Assembly: GCA_964575455.1 (NCBI GenBank)
Contig: CAZNRX010000009.1
Location: 20,784-84,783 of the forward strand
Source: SKLM01 sp964575455
GTDB lineage: Bacteria > Chloroflexota > Anaerolineae > B4-G1
Direction: 5' to 3'
DNA length: 64,000 nucleotides
A model generated the notes under the pieces. It saw nothing but the letters and a program-made list of their open reading frames with translations, did no database searches and had not been told where the DNA came from. A program made the translations under genes and the position numbers. Every line of letters begins with the position of its first letter. Within the stretch, counting starts at the first letter, position 1. This document shows, piece by piece, positions 48,570 to 57,849 of the stretch.

Positions 48570-49235
48570 ATGCTAGTGAAAGACCGCATGAGCAAGCCCC
48601 CCATCACGGTGCGCAAGAACGTCGGTGTCGAGGATGCGCTGCGCCTGATGCACAACGAGGACATCCGGCGGCTCCCGGTGGTGGGCAAGCACGGGAAGAT
48701 GGTGGGCATCGTCTCCGAGCTCGACCTGCTGAAGGTCTCCCCCTCACCCGCGACGTCGCTGAGCGTCTATGAGATCCCGTACCTGCTGGCCAAGGTCAAG
48801 ATGGAGGACGTGATGACCGAGGACGTCGTCACGGTCCACGAGGACACCCCGCTGGAGGAGGCTGCCCGCGTGATGGCCGACAACAAGATCGGCGGCCTGC
48901 CGGTGATGCGAGATGGCAAAGTGGTGGGCATGATCACCGAGACCGATCTCTTTAAGACCTTCCTGGAGATGCTGGGGGGGCGCGAGGAGGGCGTGCGCGT
49001 CAGCATGTTCGTCCCCGACGAGGAGGGGATGCTGGCCAAGATCACGGGCAAGATCTCCGATATGGGCATCAACGTCACCGCCCTGAGCACCATCAGGGGA
49101 GAGGACCCCAGCGAGTACCTGGTCACGATCAGGGTTGAGGAGGATGCCGATCAAGACGCATTGGTTGAGGCTATGGAGGAGCTGGGCCTGACCTTGGAGG
49201 ACTCCCGCTTCTGCAGGCTGCCGGCCTGCGACTAG
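48570..49235 (+). CDS. Two-CBS plus ACT domain regulator
   Basis: A 221-residue cytoplasmic protein. Two CBS motifs (about 1-60: MLVKDRMSKPPITVRKNVGV; about 75-130: VKMEDVMTEDVVTVHEDTPL) form an adenine-nucleotide-binding pair; the C-terminal ACT-like domain (about 145-212: VSMFVPDEEGMLAKITGKIS) may bind an amino acid. AcuB-like layout. Start fixed by AAGGAGG five bases before ATG. Target unknown. Confidence 0.88.
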   Translation: MLVKDRMSKPPITVRKNVGVEDALRLMHNEDIRRLPVVGKHGKMVGIVSELDLLKVSPSPATSLSVYEIPYLLAKVKMEDVMTEDVVTVHEDTPLEEAARVMADNKIGGLPVMRDGKVVGMITETDLFKTFLEMLGGREEGVRVSMFVPDEEGMLAKITGKISDMGINVTALSTIRGEDPSEYLVTIRVEEDADQDALVEAMEELGLTLEDSRFCRLPACD

Positions 49236-49244
49236 CACACAACG

Positions 49245-49271
49245 GTGCCCCTCTCTCATCGGGAGGGGCAC
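49245..49271 (+). terminator. 9-bp hairpin after CBS-ACT gene
   Basis: GTGCCCCTC and GAGGGGCAC enclose a nine-base loop, nine bases after the stop. No T tract follows, so termination is uncertain. Confidence 0.4.
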
Positions 49272-49325
49272 GATAGCGCATCGCGCCTTCCAGAAGCGCC
49301 CAGTTGCCCCGAGAGGGCAGCACGC

Positions 49326-49811
49326 ATGATTGACCGGAGAAGAGCCGGACGCTACGAGCGGATCTACGCCCAACTAGAGGGGCTGATCGAGGGGAAGTCG
49401 CCCAATCTCACGGCGGCGATGGCGACGATCTGCGCCGTGCTCCACCACAAGATGCCGCACCACTTCTGGACCGGCTTCTACCTGGTGGCCTCCGAGGATC
49501 AGCTCCACGTGGGGCCCTACCAGGGGCCGGTCGCCTGCCAGGTCCTGGAGGGCCGCGGCATCTGCCTCCACTGCGTCCACACCGAGAAGCCAGTGGTGGT
49601 CCCCGACGTGGAGCAGTTTCCCGGGCACATCGCTTGCGACGCCCGCTCCAAGAGCGAGATCGCCCTGCCGGTGATACGCCAGTCGTCGTCGGGCGAGGAA
49701 GGCGAGGTCATCGCCGTGCTCGACGTCGACGCCGATGACCTGCACCAGTTCAACGCGGACGACATCCCCCCGCTGGAGAGGATCCTGAGCCTGCTGCAGC
49801 CGTATCTGTGA
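49326..49811 (+). CDS. msrC: GAF-type free methionine-(R)-sulfoxide reductase
   Basis: A 161-residue GAF-domain enzyme that reduces free methionine-(R)-sulfoxide. Family segments HFWTGFYLV, LHVGPYQGPVACQVL, GRGICLHCVHTEKPVVVPDV and FPGHIACDARSKSEIALPV contain the cysteines expected for catalysis (ACQ, GIC and IACD). An extra Cys (LHC) follows the second. Start ATG 49326 begins the recognisable domain; the longer frame adds 27 unlikely residues. Confidence 0.85.
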   Translation: MIDRRRAGRYERIYAQLEGLIEGKSPNLTAAMATICAVLHHKMPHHFWTGFYLVASEDQLHVGPYQGPVACQVLEGRGICLHCVHTEKPVVVPDVEQFPGHIACDARSKSEIALPVIRQSSSGEEGEVIAVLDVDADDLHQFNADDIPPLERILSLLQPYL

Positions 49812-49851
49812 AGACAACGAGCGAGAATCGCTAGCGCAGAGGGCTGAGCTT

Positions 49852-52800
49852 CTAGCGTCTGGATCGTCCGCCCTCAGCCACCGCCAGCATCAGGAGGTAC
49901 GTCAGCGCCAGATCGGGAGAGAAGACGGCGTTGTCCACCAGCCCGTGCGCCAGCAGGGCCGCCATGCCCCCCACCAGGCCCAACGCCAGCGCCTGACGCC
50001 CCTCCCACCGCCACAGAGCCCGCCAGAACGCCACTTGCACGGCCAGCGCCGCCGCGACGCCCAGCACCCCCAGACGCGTCCAGTGATCCAACAGAAAACT
50101 GTGCGCATGCCCCAGGTTGAACTCCTCCCAGGCAGCAGGCAGGACGTAGCGGGTCCGATAGACGCGCAGGAAGTTGCCCGGCCCAACGCCGAGCAGAGGA
50201 TGGTCGCGGATCATGCGCAGGCTGCTTCGCCACAGCTTCAGCCGGAAGAAGGTGGTTCCCTGCCGCAGGTCGAGGAGGGCAGCGAAACGCGGCAGGCGAA
50301 GCAGCGGGATCAGGCCCAGTCCCCCCACCAGAACCAGGGCCAGGGCCACCCAGCGAGAGCGTCCACCGGCCCACCACCCCATGGCCAGCACGGAGGCCGG
50401 CAGGGCCAAGAGCAGCGCCCCGCGCGAGAAGCTGAGCGCGATGGCGGCCGTGACCAGCAGCAGCGCCAGGAGGGAGAGCACACGCCGGCGCCCGTCCCGC
50501 CCCCACCATGCCCCAGCCGCGAGAAACGGCCAGACGCGGCCCAGATAGAGCCCCACGCTGTTGGGAGAGTGGTAGACGCTCTGGAGGCGCAGCAGACCTC
50601 CCTCGGCCGGAACGAGGTTCCTCCCCAGCGCAACCTGCCACAGACCGATCAGCGCCACGCCCACGCCCCCCAGGAGGAAGCCATCCACGATCTGCCGCCA
50701 CGTGCGCCGGTCCAAAGGGATCAGCCGCAGCAGCGCGTAGTAGAGCGCCGGGAGGAGGAACACCGACCGCAGCTCGAACAGAGCCGCGAGGCGGTCGCCC
50801 GCGGTAGCGCTGCTGACCAGCGCCGCCAGGAGCAGCAGCGCGACGGCGGCGTCTAGCCCAGTGGGTACTGCGCGGCGTCGCCCCGTAGTCCCAGCAGACC
50901 CAGGATCGCTCCTAGAGTCGCTCTCAGGGGATTGCCAAATCCCCGCTGTTGGCCTGGATCTCGGGGGACCGCGTCGACCCGTAGTCCCAGCAGACCCAAG
51001 ATCGCTCCTAGAGTCGCTCTCAGGGGATTGCCAAATCCCCGCTGCTGGCCCGGATCTCGCGGGACCGCGTCGACCCGTAGTCCCAGCAGACCCAAGATCG
51101 CTCCTAGAGTCGCTCNNNNNNNNNNNNNNNNNNNNNNNNNNNNNNNNNNNNNNNNNNNNNNNNNNNNNNNNNNNNNNNNNNNNNNNNNNNNNNNNNNNNN
51201 NNNNNNNNNNNNNNNAGGGGATTGCCAAATCCCCGCTGCTGGCCCGGATCTCGCGGGACCGCGTCGACCCACGATCCGGCCCAAGCAGATTTGGCTATGC
51301 TGAGACGCCCTGTCCGGCAGAGCAGCAGGCCAGCCTGCACCCGCCACCCGCCGGGCGGCGTAGGCGACGAAGCACAACACCACCAGGATCTCCGGAAAGC
51401 TCAACACGCGATAGAACGTGGCCTCAGGTACCAGATAGAAGGGGGCTGCGAAGGCAACCAGCGTCAGGCCCAGATCGAGGCGCAGAGCCAACAGAAACGT
51501 CAGCGGGGATAGCGCCAACAGGCTGAGGATCAGACAGGTGACCCAAAGGAGATCACCAGGCGCCAGGCGCCCCCAACTGAGGGCAGCCGTGGCCCACACC
51601 AGCCCGGTCAGTCCCATCACGAGCCCGGTCTGCGCCCCCGGCGGCAGCCCCAGGAATGCCTCCGCCAGAGAGGCCCACGTGACCCGCCGCACGTCGCAGA
51701 CGAGAAGCGCCAGAAGGAGCAGGGCCAGGGCGCCCAGCGCTGCGACCCTCCAGGATGTGCCGTCGCGCACGGGCGTCGCCCCCACGCGCCAGTCGACAAG
51801 GGGCCACTCCCCTTGCCCACCCTCGGCCACCACCTCGACCGTGTGCACGCCGGGATCAAGGTCGGTTGCCAGCGGTACGGTGGCGACCCTCGACTGCTCA
51901 TCGTAGAGCACCACGTACGCCCGCCTGTGCTCGTCTCGGGGCAAGGCATTGGCCGGCCTCCCGTCCACCGTGACGTAGAGAAAGGCCCGATACGGCTCAC
52001 GCCGCACCGTCAGCGCCACGCGCGTCCCATCGAAACGGAAGCTGGCCCGGTCACCAATCGGGCCGCCCGTGGCGTCCTCGGAGATGGGCGGGCGACCGAC
52101 GTCCGCCCCCAGCGGCCCCACCCGCCAGGTTCTCCCGTACGTGGCCCAGCGGTTGCCGGGCGGATAGCCACCGACCGGTGCGGCAGCGGGAAGAGCATGT
52201 GCCCAGTCGGCCAGGGCGCGATAGACCGGGCGCGGCGCTCCGTCGGGAGCCAAGAGGGAGAAGCCCCAACGCGGGTCCTCCAAGTCGCCATCGGGCGTCG
52301 ATGGCGCGTCAGGTCGGAGCGTCTCGATGATCATCGCCCCCATCCAGGGCCACTCATTCCGCGCGCGCTCCAGCATCGCCACGCTGTACGCCGCCTGGGT
52401 CGCCTCGTCGGTCTGCCCCCAGATCGACGGCGCGCCCTCCCAGCCCTCGGGGAGGGCGTTCCACCCCCAATGGCTGGCCCAGATGGCCTTTTCAGCGTCC
52501 TCATGCTCGACCATCACCTCGCGCAGCAACAGGACACGCGAGACGTTCAGAAGCGACGCGTCGACGCGCCGGTCGTCAGGGCCGGTGTCGAAGCCGTAGG
52601 GCTTGGCCGCCACGACGTCGAAATAGGGCGCAGCGCCTGCTTGATAGAGCCGCTCCAGGTAGCGCACGTCGCTCAGGTTCTGTCGGCCGGTCTCCGTGGT
52701 GGGCGCCAGACCGGCCAGCAGAATGCGGGCGTCGGGGTCAGCAGCCCGGATAGCCGAGGCCGTCCGCGCAAGTAAGTCGGCATAGGCGGATGGGCTGACC

Positions 52801-53387
52801 GGGCCGCCACCCCAGTGCGCCGCGAGGTTCGGCTCGTCCCAGACCTGGTAATGATCGACCTGGTCGCCGTACCGCTCTGCAAAAGCGCCGGCAAACGCAG
52901 CGAACGGCTCGGAATCGTCCGGAGGGACCGCGGGGTCATCACCGAGGACGGCCACCAGACGTAACTGCGGATGGCGGCTCAGGGCATCCACGACGCGGTC
53001 GACGTCAGACCAGTCGAACCCAGTGGAGGAGCGCTGCCCCCTGACCTGGCTCCAGGCGAACGACTGGCGCACCCAGACAAACCCCCCGTCGGCCACTCGC
53101 GCCAGCGCCGAGGCCAGCTCCTGGTCATCGTAGCGATCCAGCGCGACGTTGACTCCGAGGGCGGGCACGTTGGCCTCGCTCACAGGCGCTGGGAAGCCGC
53201 GAGGCATGCCCCTGACGCGCGCTCGATGCGCGGAGAGGAGAGCCCACATACCCGCGGCGACGACCAGGAGCAGCGCCAGCCCGATGAGCGGGCGGACCGG
53301 GGATTGCAGGCGGCGGGCGCCGCATGGAAAGGCACATCGCACCCGCCGCAAAGCTACACGCAGAAGCGCGCGCTTACCCAAGGCCAT
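49852..53387 (-). CDS. Glycoside-hydrolase-like / O-antigen-ligase-like fusion with internal repeats, spans gap
   Basis: One gene crossing the scaffold gap. N-terminal helix (about 33-53), then a clan-A glycoside-hydrolase-like domain (about 75-460) with YQVWDEPN (acid/base Glu185); the usual nucleophile site reads AIWASHWGWN, His306 where Glu is expected. A beta region and about six membrane helices follow, then 32-residue Ser/Gly/Arg/Pro repeats, then the rest of an O-antigen-ligase-like membrane domain (LIGLWQVALGRNLVP, HPLLGVGPGNFLRVY, HAHSFLLDHWTRLGVLG). The halves fall in different frames with 100 Ns, but one frame if the gap is 98 (2 plus a multiple of 96). ATG 53387 follows AGCAGG. 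Confidence 0.8.
50877..51270. repeat. 96-bp tandem repeat array interrupted by assembly gap
   Basis: Units recur at 50885, 50981 and 51077, exactly 96 bp apart, with a few substitutions; the sequence after the Ns (51216 onward) continues the same unit. 96 is 32 codons, so copy number changes keep the frame. Each unit contains GGGGATT-GCCA-AATCCCC (for example 50927-50944), a 7-bp palindrome. The true copy number is unknown. Confidence 0.9.
51116..51215. other. Scaffold gap of 100 N
   Basis: Exactly 100 Ns inside the 96-bp repeat array, evidently a default spacer where assembly failed in repeats. Unit phase before and after the gap requires a true length of 2 plus a multiple of 96. Confidence 0.98.
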
Positions 53388-53397
53388 CACCTGCTGG

Positions 53398-54336
53398 CTA
53401 ACGGTCGACAGCCAGCGCCCGAATGGTGACCCATTTGCTCGGCTTGCCCAGCTCCCCGAAGTCGGCCCACAGCTTGCGGGTGGACGCGTCGCCCCCAGGT
53501 ATCCGCTCCAGCGTCCAGGCGCCGGAGGGCCCTCTCTTGTCCGCGAGCCACGACCTGGCGAAAGCGAGACGTGGATCGTCGCCATATCCCGCACCTACGA
53601 GCACCTCCATCCACTGCAGCAGATCGGCTGCATAGGTCAGCGGGAAGGTGAGCCGGAACCAACGAGGGTCGCTTTCCGCTCGATCCGGCGGCCTTTCCAG
53701 CAACGATGCGGCAGCGGCGCGCCCGACACGCTCCAGCGCGTCATCACGCCGACGTGAGAGCGCAGCGTTCGCCGCCCAGAGCACCTTGACCGCCCCCCAC
53801 GGAGGGGCCGCCTCGTCGCAGTCCATCGTCCCCAGGCCGTGCCTCTCCACCTCCTCGACGAGCCACGACCAGCACGCCCTCACCCGCGGCGCGTCGCCGT
53901 AGCCCAGCGTCTCCAGCGCCCAGAGCAGGCTGCCGTTGAGGCCAATCGGGGCATCGCCCGGCTCCTTACTGGCGCGAAACGCACCGTCCTCCCGCTGATT
54001 CGCCTCAAACAGGTGCTCCGCAGCCCGGTCGAGCTCGCCACAGCGGGGCATCCCCAGCTGGGCCAGGATGAGGATCTGCCAGACCGTGGCCCGATACCGC
54101 GGGCTGAGCCCAATGCCGGGATGCATCCAATAGCCCTGTGGGTATTGGGCGAAGAGAATGTCCTGCGCAGGAGCGGCCTGAGGGATGGCGGCGCGGCTGG
54201 CTCGAACCTCTGGCGCGTCCTCTCGCAGCCCAAGAACCCGGGTCAGCGTCAGGTAGCGCGCCGAGGGACTGCTCGGCTCGAGGAGCCACGCCAGCGTCCC
54301 GTCGGGCAAGCCAGGCTCGCCTACATCAGGAACCAT
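53398..54336 (-). CDS. Squalene-cyclase/prenyltransferase-like alpha-toroid protein
   Basis: A 312-residue soluble protein of repeated helix pairs, such as GTLAWLLEPSSPSARYLTL, TVWQILILAQLGMP, AAEHLFEANQREDGAF, LNGSLLWALETLGYGD and AVKVLWAANA. This matches the terpene-cyclase/prenyltransferase toroid superfamily, but no DXDD or other catalytic motif is evident, so function is unknown. ATG 54336 overlaps the prepilin peptidase stop by 16 bases. The giant fusion gene begins 10 bases after its stop. Confidence 0.75.
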   Translation of the reverse strand: MVPDVGEPGLPDGTLAWLLEPSSPSARYLTLTRVLGLREDAPEVRASRAAIPQAAPAQDILFAQYPQGYWMHPGIGLSPRYRATVWQILILAQLGMPRCGELDRAAEHLFEANQREDGAFRASKEPGDAPIGLNGSLLWALETLGYGDAPRVRACWSWLVEEVERHGLGTMDCDEAAPPWGAVKVLWAANAALSRRRDDALERVGRAAAASLLERPPDRAESDPRWFRLTFPLTYAADLLQWMEVLVGAGYGDDPRLAFARSWLADKRGPSGAWTLERIPGGDASTRKLWADFGELGKPSKWVTIRALAVDR

Positions 54337-55070
54337 TCGGCGATACGATAGCCCCATAGGAGCGTGACCGCAGCCCCGGCGACCAGAAACGGCCCGTAGG
54401 GAACGTGATCGCGCAGGCTGCGAACCCCGGTGATCAGGAGAACCAGGCTGACCGCCGCGCCAATGAGGATGGTCAGCACAATAGCCTCGATCACCATCGG
54501 GTAACCGGTGATGATACCGACAAAGGCCGCCAGCTTGACGTCGCCCCCTCCCATCGCCCCAGCGCCGAACACGGCGTGACCGATCAGGGCCGCGAGGAAG
54601 AAGAAGGCCAGACCGATGCCACCGCCGATCAGCGCACTCCACCAGGTCACGCCCGGCACAAAGAAGCTGCCCACAAAGCCGAGAACCATAGCCGGATAGG
54701 TCACCACGTCCAGGATCAGGCGATGCTCGAAATCTGTGATGAGCACGAGCGCGAGGATGGCGCTGTAGAGACCGTAGAACAACAGCTCCGGCAATGGGCC
54801 AAAGACGATCCATAGATAGCCATACGTGAGCCCCAGGCCGATCTCCACCAGGGGACGACGAAACCGCATCGGCGCGCCGCAGGAGGGACACTGAGAATGT
54901 CCCGTCACATAGGCCAGCACACCAAGCCACTGCCACCAGGGGCGCTCGCGACCACAGTATGGACAATGGGGCTCCGTCGGGCTTCCTCGCCCGGGCAGAT
55001 CAGACCCAAGCTGATTGACCAGGCCACCGACTGCGACCCCCAGCAAGAAGGCAAAAAAGACGATCCACAT
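54321..55070 (-). CDS. Prepilin peptidase (A24 family)
   Basis: A 249-residue membrane aspartyl peptidase/methyltransferase that matures type IV pilin-like proteins. Zinc site CPYCGRERPWWQWLGV and CPSCGAPMRFRRPLVE; catalytic Asp pair in LITDFEHRLILD and GAMGGGDVKLAAFVG; about eight helices. GGGGGTG before ATG. No pilin or assembly ATPase gene is nearby. It is second in a TPR - peptidase - cyclase-like - giant fusion operon. Confidence 0.93.
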   Translation of the reverse strand: MWIVFFAFLLGVAVGGLVNQLGSDLPGRGSPTEPHCPYCGRERPWWQWLGVLAYVTGHSQCPSCGAPMRFRRPLVEIGLGLTYGYLWIVFGPLPELLFYGLYSAILALVLITDFEHRLILDVVTYPAMVLGFVGSFFVPGVTWWSALIGGGIGLAFFFLAALIGHAVFGAGAMGGGDVKLAAFVGIITGYPMVIEAIVLTILIGAAVSLVLLITGVRSLRDHVPYGPFLVAGAAVTLLWGYRIAEWFLM

Positions 55071-55091
55071 AGCACCCCCTTTATGGAGCCC

Positions 55092-56600
55092 TCACTCCGA
55101 CTCGGCCTCGTTGCAGAGCTGGACCCCCCTGAGCGCGTTTTGATCCTCCGGATCGATCTGCAACGCAGCATCGAAGAGCGGGTAAGCCTTCTCGCACTCA
55201 TCGAGGAAGAAGTAGGCCAATCCCAAGGTGTAGAAATAGTCGATGCGCGGCCCCCGGACCCAAACAGCCTCAAACTGCGCCTTAAGGCTCCCGCCGGAGA
55301 CGCTCAACCGCCCCGTGTTGACCGGGGCGCCGGACAGGGTCCTGAGACCCTCGAACCATCCGACGTAGGCTTGATCGTACCTCGTGGCGGGCATCGCTTC
55401 CAGGGTGACCGTGTAGACGCCCGTCCGCGTGTCCATGATCACGGAGCCATGGGCTCCCTCCCACGCCTCACCCATGGCGGAGGGGGTGAGGGCAGCCCGC
55501 AGCGTGTCCGTGTCCTCCAGCGAAACGGGGGCAAAGACCCCACTCATAACCACGTCTGATGAAGGGCTGACCAGGTCTCCCTGGCGATTCTCAAGCGAGA
55601 CCATGAACCCTCGCGCCTGCCGCCGAGCCTCCCAGGATTCGAGCATGATCGCACGCTGCAGATTTGGGATGGTGTCCTCATAGTTCCGACGATTCCAGTA
55701 CGTGAACGCCAGATATCCAAACGCCGGCCCAAATCGAGGGTCGACCTCCGTTGCCCTCTGGAGGTATTCCTGAGCCTGTTGAGGGTCCCCTCGGTCGTAG
55801 TAAGCGCGGCCCAATCTGTAGAGGGCCTCTACGCTGTCCGGGTCAACCTCAGCGGCCCTCTCAAAGCTCTCCATCGCCGCGTCATAGTTGCCCAAAGCCA
55901 GATAGTTCTCCCCGACCGCGATGTGCAGATAGGCCAGCTTCGGATGGATCGCCAGGGCCTGTTTGTACGCCTCCACCGCCCGGGTGTAGTTCCCCTGCAC
56001 CTCCATCACATAGCCGTAATTTCGTTGGACGTCCACGCTCTGATCGTCCAACGACAAGGCTGTCTCGGCGCTCTCCGTGGCCTTGGCCCACCTCTGATCA
56101 TCGACATAGGCCTCGGCCAGGTAGGCATAGGCTTCGGCGTAGTCGGGCGCCAGCTCAACGGCGTGCTCACAAGCCTCGATGGCCTTCTCGATCTGGCCGT
56201 GCCAGTCGTAGACCATCCCCAAGACGGCCCAGGCCCGCGCATTCTCCGGCGCTCTGTCCACCGCTTCCTCCGCACGCTGCACGGCCTCGAGGGTCCGGCC
56301 CTCAAGCGCCAACAGCCTGGCCATCGCGATATACGGCTCCACGGAGTCGGCCCCCAGCTCAATCGCCCGCTCATAGGTCGCAATGGCCTTCTCTAGATCC
56401 CCCTCCCAGTACAGGTCCTCCGCCTCGAAGACGTACGAGGAGGCCGTGCGCGTCGGCGTCGGGGTAGGGACAAAGGGCGTCCCAACGCGCTCTTGCCTGA
56501 CCTGAATCAGGACGTAGATGCCGAAGCCGATTAAGGCTAGAAGAACCAGCACCCGCCAAGGAGAAGAACGGCGTCTTTTTGGTCGTGATCCCAGATACAT
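55092..56600 (-). CDS. Membrane-anchored TPR protein
   Basis: A 502-residue protein. One N-terminal helix (about 15-36), a Pro/Thr linker, then about eight tetratricopeptide repeats (about 55-325), a beta-like region (about 340-440) and a final TPR (about 450-500). TPRs mediate protein-protein contacts, here probably outside the membrane. ATG 56600 places the basic segment before the membrane helix; a longer frame would cross the promoter. First gene of the operon. Confidence 0.85.
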   Translation of the reverse strand: MYLGSRPKRRRSSPWRVLVLLALIGFGIYVLIQVRQERVGTPFVPTPTPTRTASSYVFEAEDLYWEGDLEKAIATYERAIELGADSVEPYIAMARLLALEGRTLEAVQRAEEAVDRAPENARAWAVLGMVYDWHGQIEKAIEACEHAVELAPDYAEAYAYLAEAYVDDQRWAKATESAETALSLDDQSVDVQRNYGYVMEVQGNYTRAVEAYKQALAIHPKLAYLHIAVGENYLALGNYDAAMESFERAAEVDPDSVEALYRLGRAYYDRGDPQQAQEYLQRATEVDPRFGPAFGYLAFTYWNRRNYEDTIPNLQRAIMLESWEARRQARGFMVSLENRQGDLVSPSSDVVMSGVFAPVSLEDTDTLRAALTPSAMGEAWEGAHGSVIMDTRTGVYTVTLEAMPATRYDQAYVGWFEGLRTLSGAPVNTGRLSVSGGSLKAQFEAVWVRGPRIDYFYTLGLAYFFLDECEKAYPLFDAALQIDPEDQNALRGVQLCNEAESE

Positions 56601-56625
56601 GCAGTGTCTCTCTAGTTGCGGGCCA

Positions 56626-56653
56626 ATGATAACACGTCGATGGGCCAAGTCAA
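56626..56653 (-). promoter_or_regulatory. Promoter for TPR-peptidase operon
   Basis: TTGACT (56648-56653) and TATCAT (56626-56631) on the minus strand, 16-base spacer. Its -35 box is two bases from the -35 box of the divergent rfbB promoter. Confidence 0.65.
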
Positions 56654-56655
56654 GG

Positions 56656-56683
56656 TTGTCGCACCCAGAGCTTATGGTAGAAT
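56656..56683 (+). promoter_or_regulatory. Promoter for rfbB
   Basis: TTGTCG (56656-56661) and TAGAAT (56678-56683), 16-base spacer, with TGG before the -10: the same TGGTAGAAT extended -10 as the rpoB promoter. Confidence 0.7.
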
Positions 56684-56743
56684 CCCCCGCGAGTTCGAGA
56701 GTAGGTCATCCTGTCCCGCAGCCCGACATAGAGGAGGTGCTCT

Positions 56744-57769
56744 GTGCGCAATCTGATGGTCACCGGTGGCGCTGGATTCATCGGCTCCAACTTCACCCGC
56801 AGCATGCTGAAGAAGTACCCCGGCTACCGCATTGTGGTCTATGACAAGCTGACGTACGCGGGGAACCTGGACAACCTGAAGGACGTGGCAAACGACTTCG
56901 GCGATCGCTACGTCTTCGTACGGGGGGACATCGCCGATGCCGACATGGTGGAAAAGACGATCCGGGATCACGACGTCGACACCATCATCAACTTCGCCGC
57001 CGAGACCCACGTCGACCGGTCCATCATGGAGCCGGACGCGTTCATCAAGACCGACGTCTACGGCACCTACACGCTGCTGGAGGCAGCCCGCCAGTTCGAG
57101 CTGGAGCGCTACCACCAGGTCAGCACCGACGAGGTCTACGGTCACGTCCCGGAGGGCTCCTCGAAGGAGACCGACCCCATCGCCCCGCGCAGCCCCTACG
57201 CCGCCAGCAAGGCCAGCGCCGACATGATGGTCAACGCCTATCACGTCACCTACGGCCTTCCTGTCACCACCACCCGCGGTGCCAACAACATCGGCCCCTA
57301 TCAGTACCCGGAGAAGGTGGTGCCGCTCTTCACCACCAACGCCATGGACGATCAGCCGCTGCCCCTCTACGGCGACGGCCTCCAGGTGCGCGACTACCAC
57401 TACGTGCTCGACCACTGCGAGGCCATCGACCTGGTGCTGCACGAAGGGGAGATCGGGGGGGTCTACAACGTCGGCACGGGCACGGAGATGGCCAACATCG
57501 AGATGACGCGCCTGATCCTGAAGCTGCTCGACAAGCCGGAGAGCCTCATCCAGCCGGTCCGCGACCGTGCCGGTCACGACCGCCGCTACTCGCTCGATGT
57601 GAGCAGGATCCAGGGCCTGGGCTGGGAGCCGGCCCACACCTGCGAGGAGGCCATCGAGAAGACGGTACGCTGGTACGTGGAGAACGAGTGGTGGTGGCGC
57701 CCGATCAAGAGCGGCGAGCACTACCAGGCCTATTACCGGCGGCAGTACGAGGGGCGCGAAGTGGAATGA
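56744..57769 (+). CDS. rfbB: dTDP-glucose 4,6-dehydratase
   Basis: RfbB makes dTDP-4-keto-6-deoxyglucose, the precursor of dTDP-rhamnose and other deoxysugars. The 341-residue SDR enzyme has TGGAGFIGSNF (NAD site), STDEVYG, YAASKASAD (catalytic Tyr-x3-Lys) and RGANNIGPYQYPEK. Start GTG 56744 with GGAGGTG upstream. Other dTDP-sugar genes are not adjacent. After its stop are three ACAAAT-type repeats (57770-57800). Confidence 0.94.
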   Translation: MRNLMVTGGAGFIGSNFTRSMLKKYPGYRIVVYDKLTYAGNLDNLKDVANDFGDRYVFVRGDIADADMVEKTIRDHDVDTIINFAAETHVDRSIMEPDAFIKTDVYGTYTLLEAARQFELERYHQVSTDEVYGHVPEGSSKETDPIAPRSPYAASKASADMMVNAYHVTYGLPVTTTRGANNIGPYQYPEKVVPLFTTNAMDDQPLPLYGDGLQVRDYHYVLDHCEAIDLVLHEGEIGGVYNVGTGTEMANIEMTRLILKLLDKPESLIQPVRDRAGHDRRYSLDVSRIQGLGWEPAHTCEEAIEKTVRWYVENEWWWRPIKSGEHYQAYYRRQYEGREVE

Positions 57770-57849
57770 CAAATGGCCAAACGACAAATCACAAATCCCA
57801 AGTCGCAGATGAGCGATGATCCACTCCGCCAGACTACTTCCACTTCGCG

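Noticed and set aside
50853..51228. Separate genes ending or starting inside the repeat array
   Set aside because: The apparent ends arise from the arbitrary 100-N gap; repeat phase and peptide identity show one reading frame.
50877..51270. CRISPR array
   Set aside because: Repeat units follow each other with no unique spacers and the unit is 96 bp; this is a coding tandem repeat, with no cas genes near.
54337..54966. N-terminal half of a longer toroid-protein frame
   Set aside because: It lies antiparallel in frame terms inside the prepilin peptidase gene and has Arg/Gly-rich, non-family sequence.
57770..57800. Microsatellite or recombination site from ACAAAT-type repeats
   Set aside because: Only three imperfect copies; too short to support a claim.
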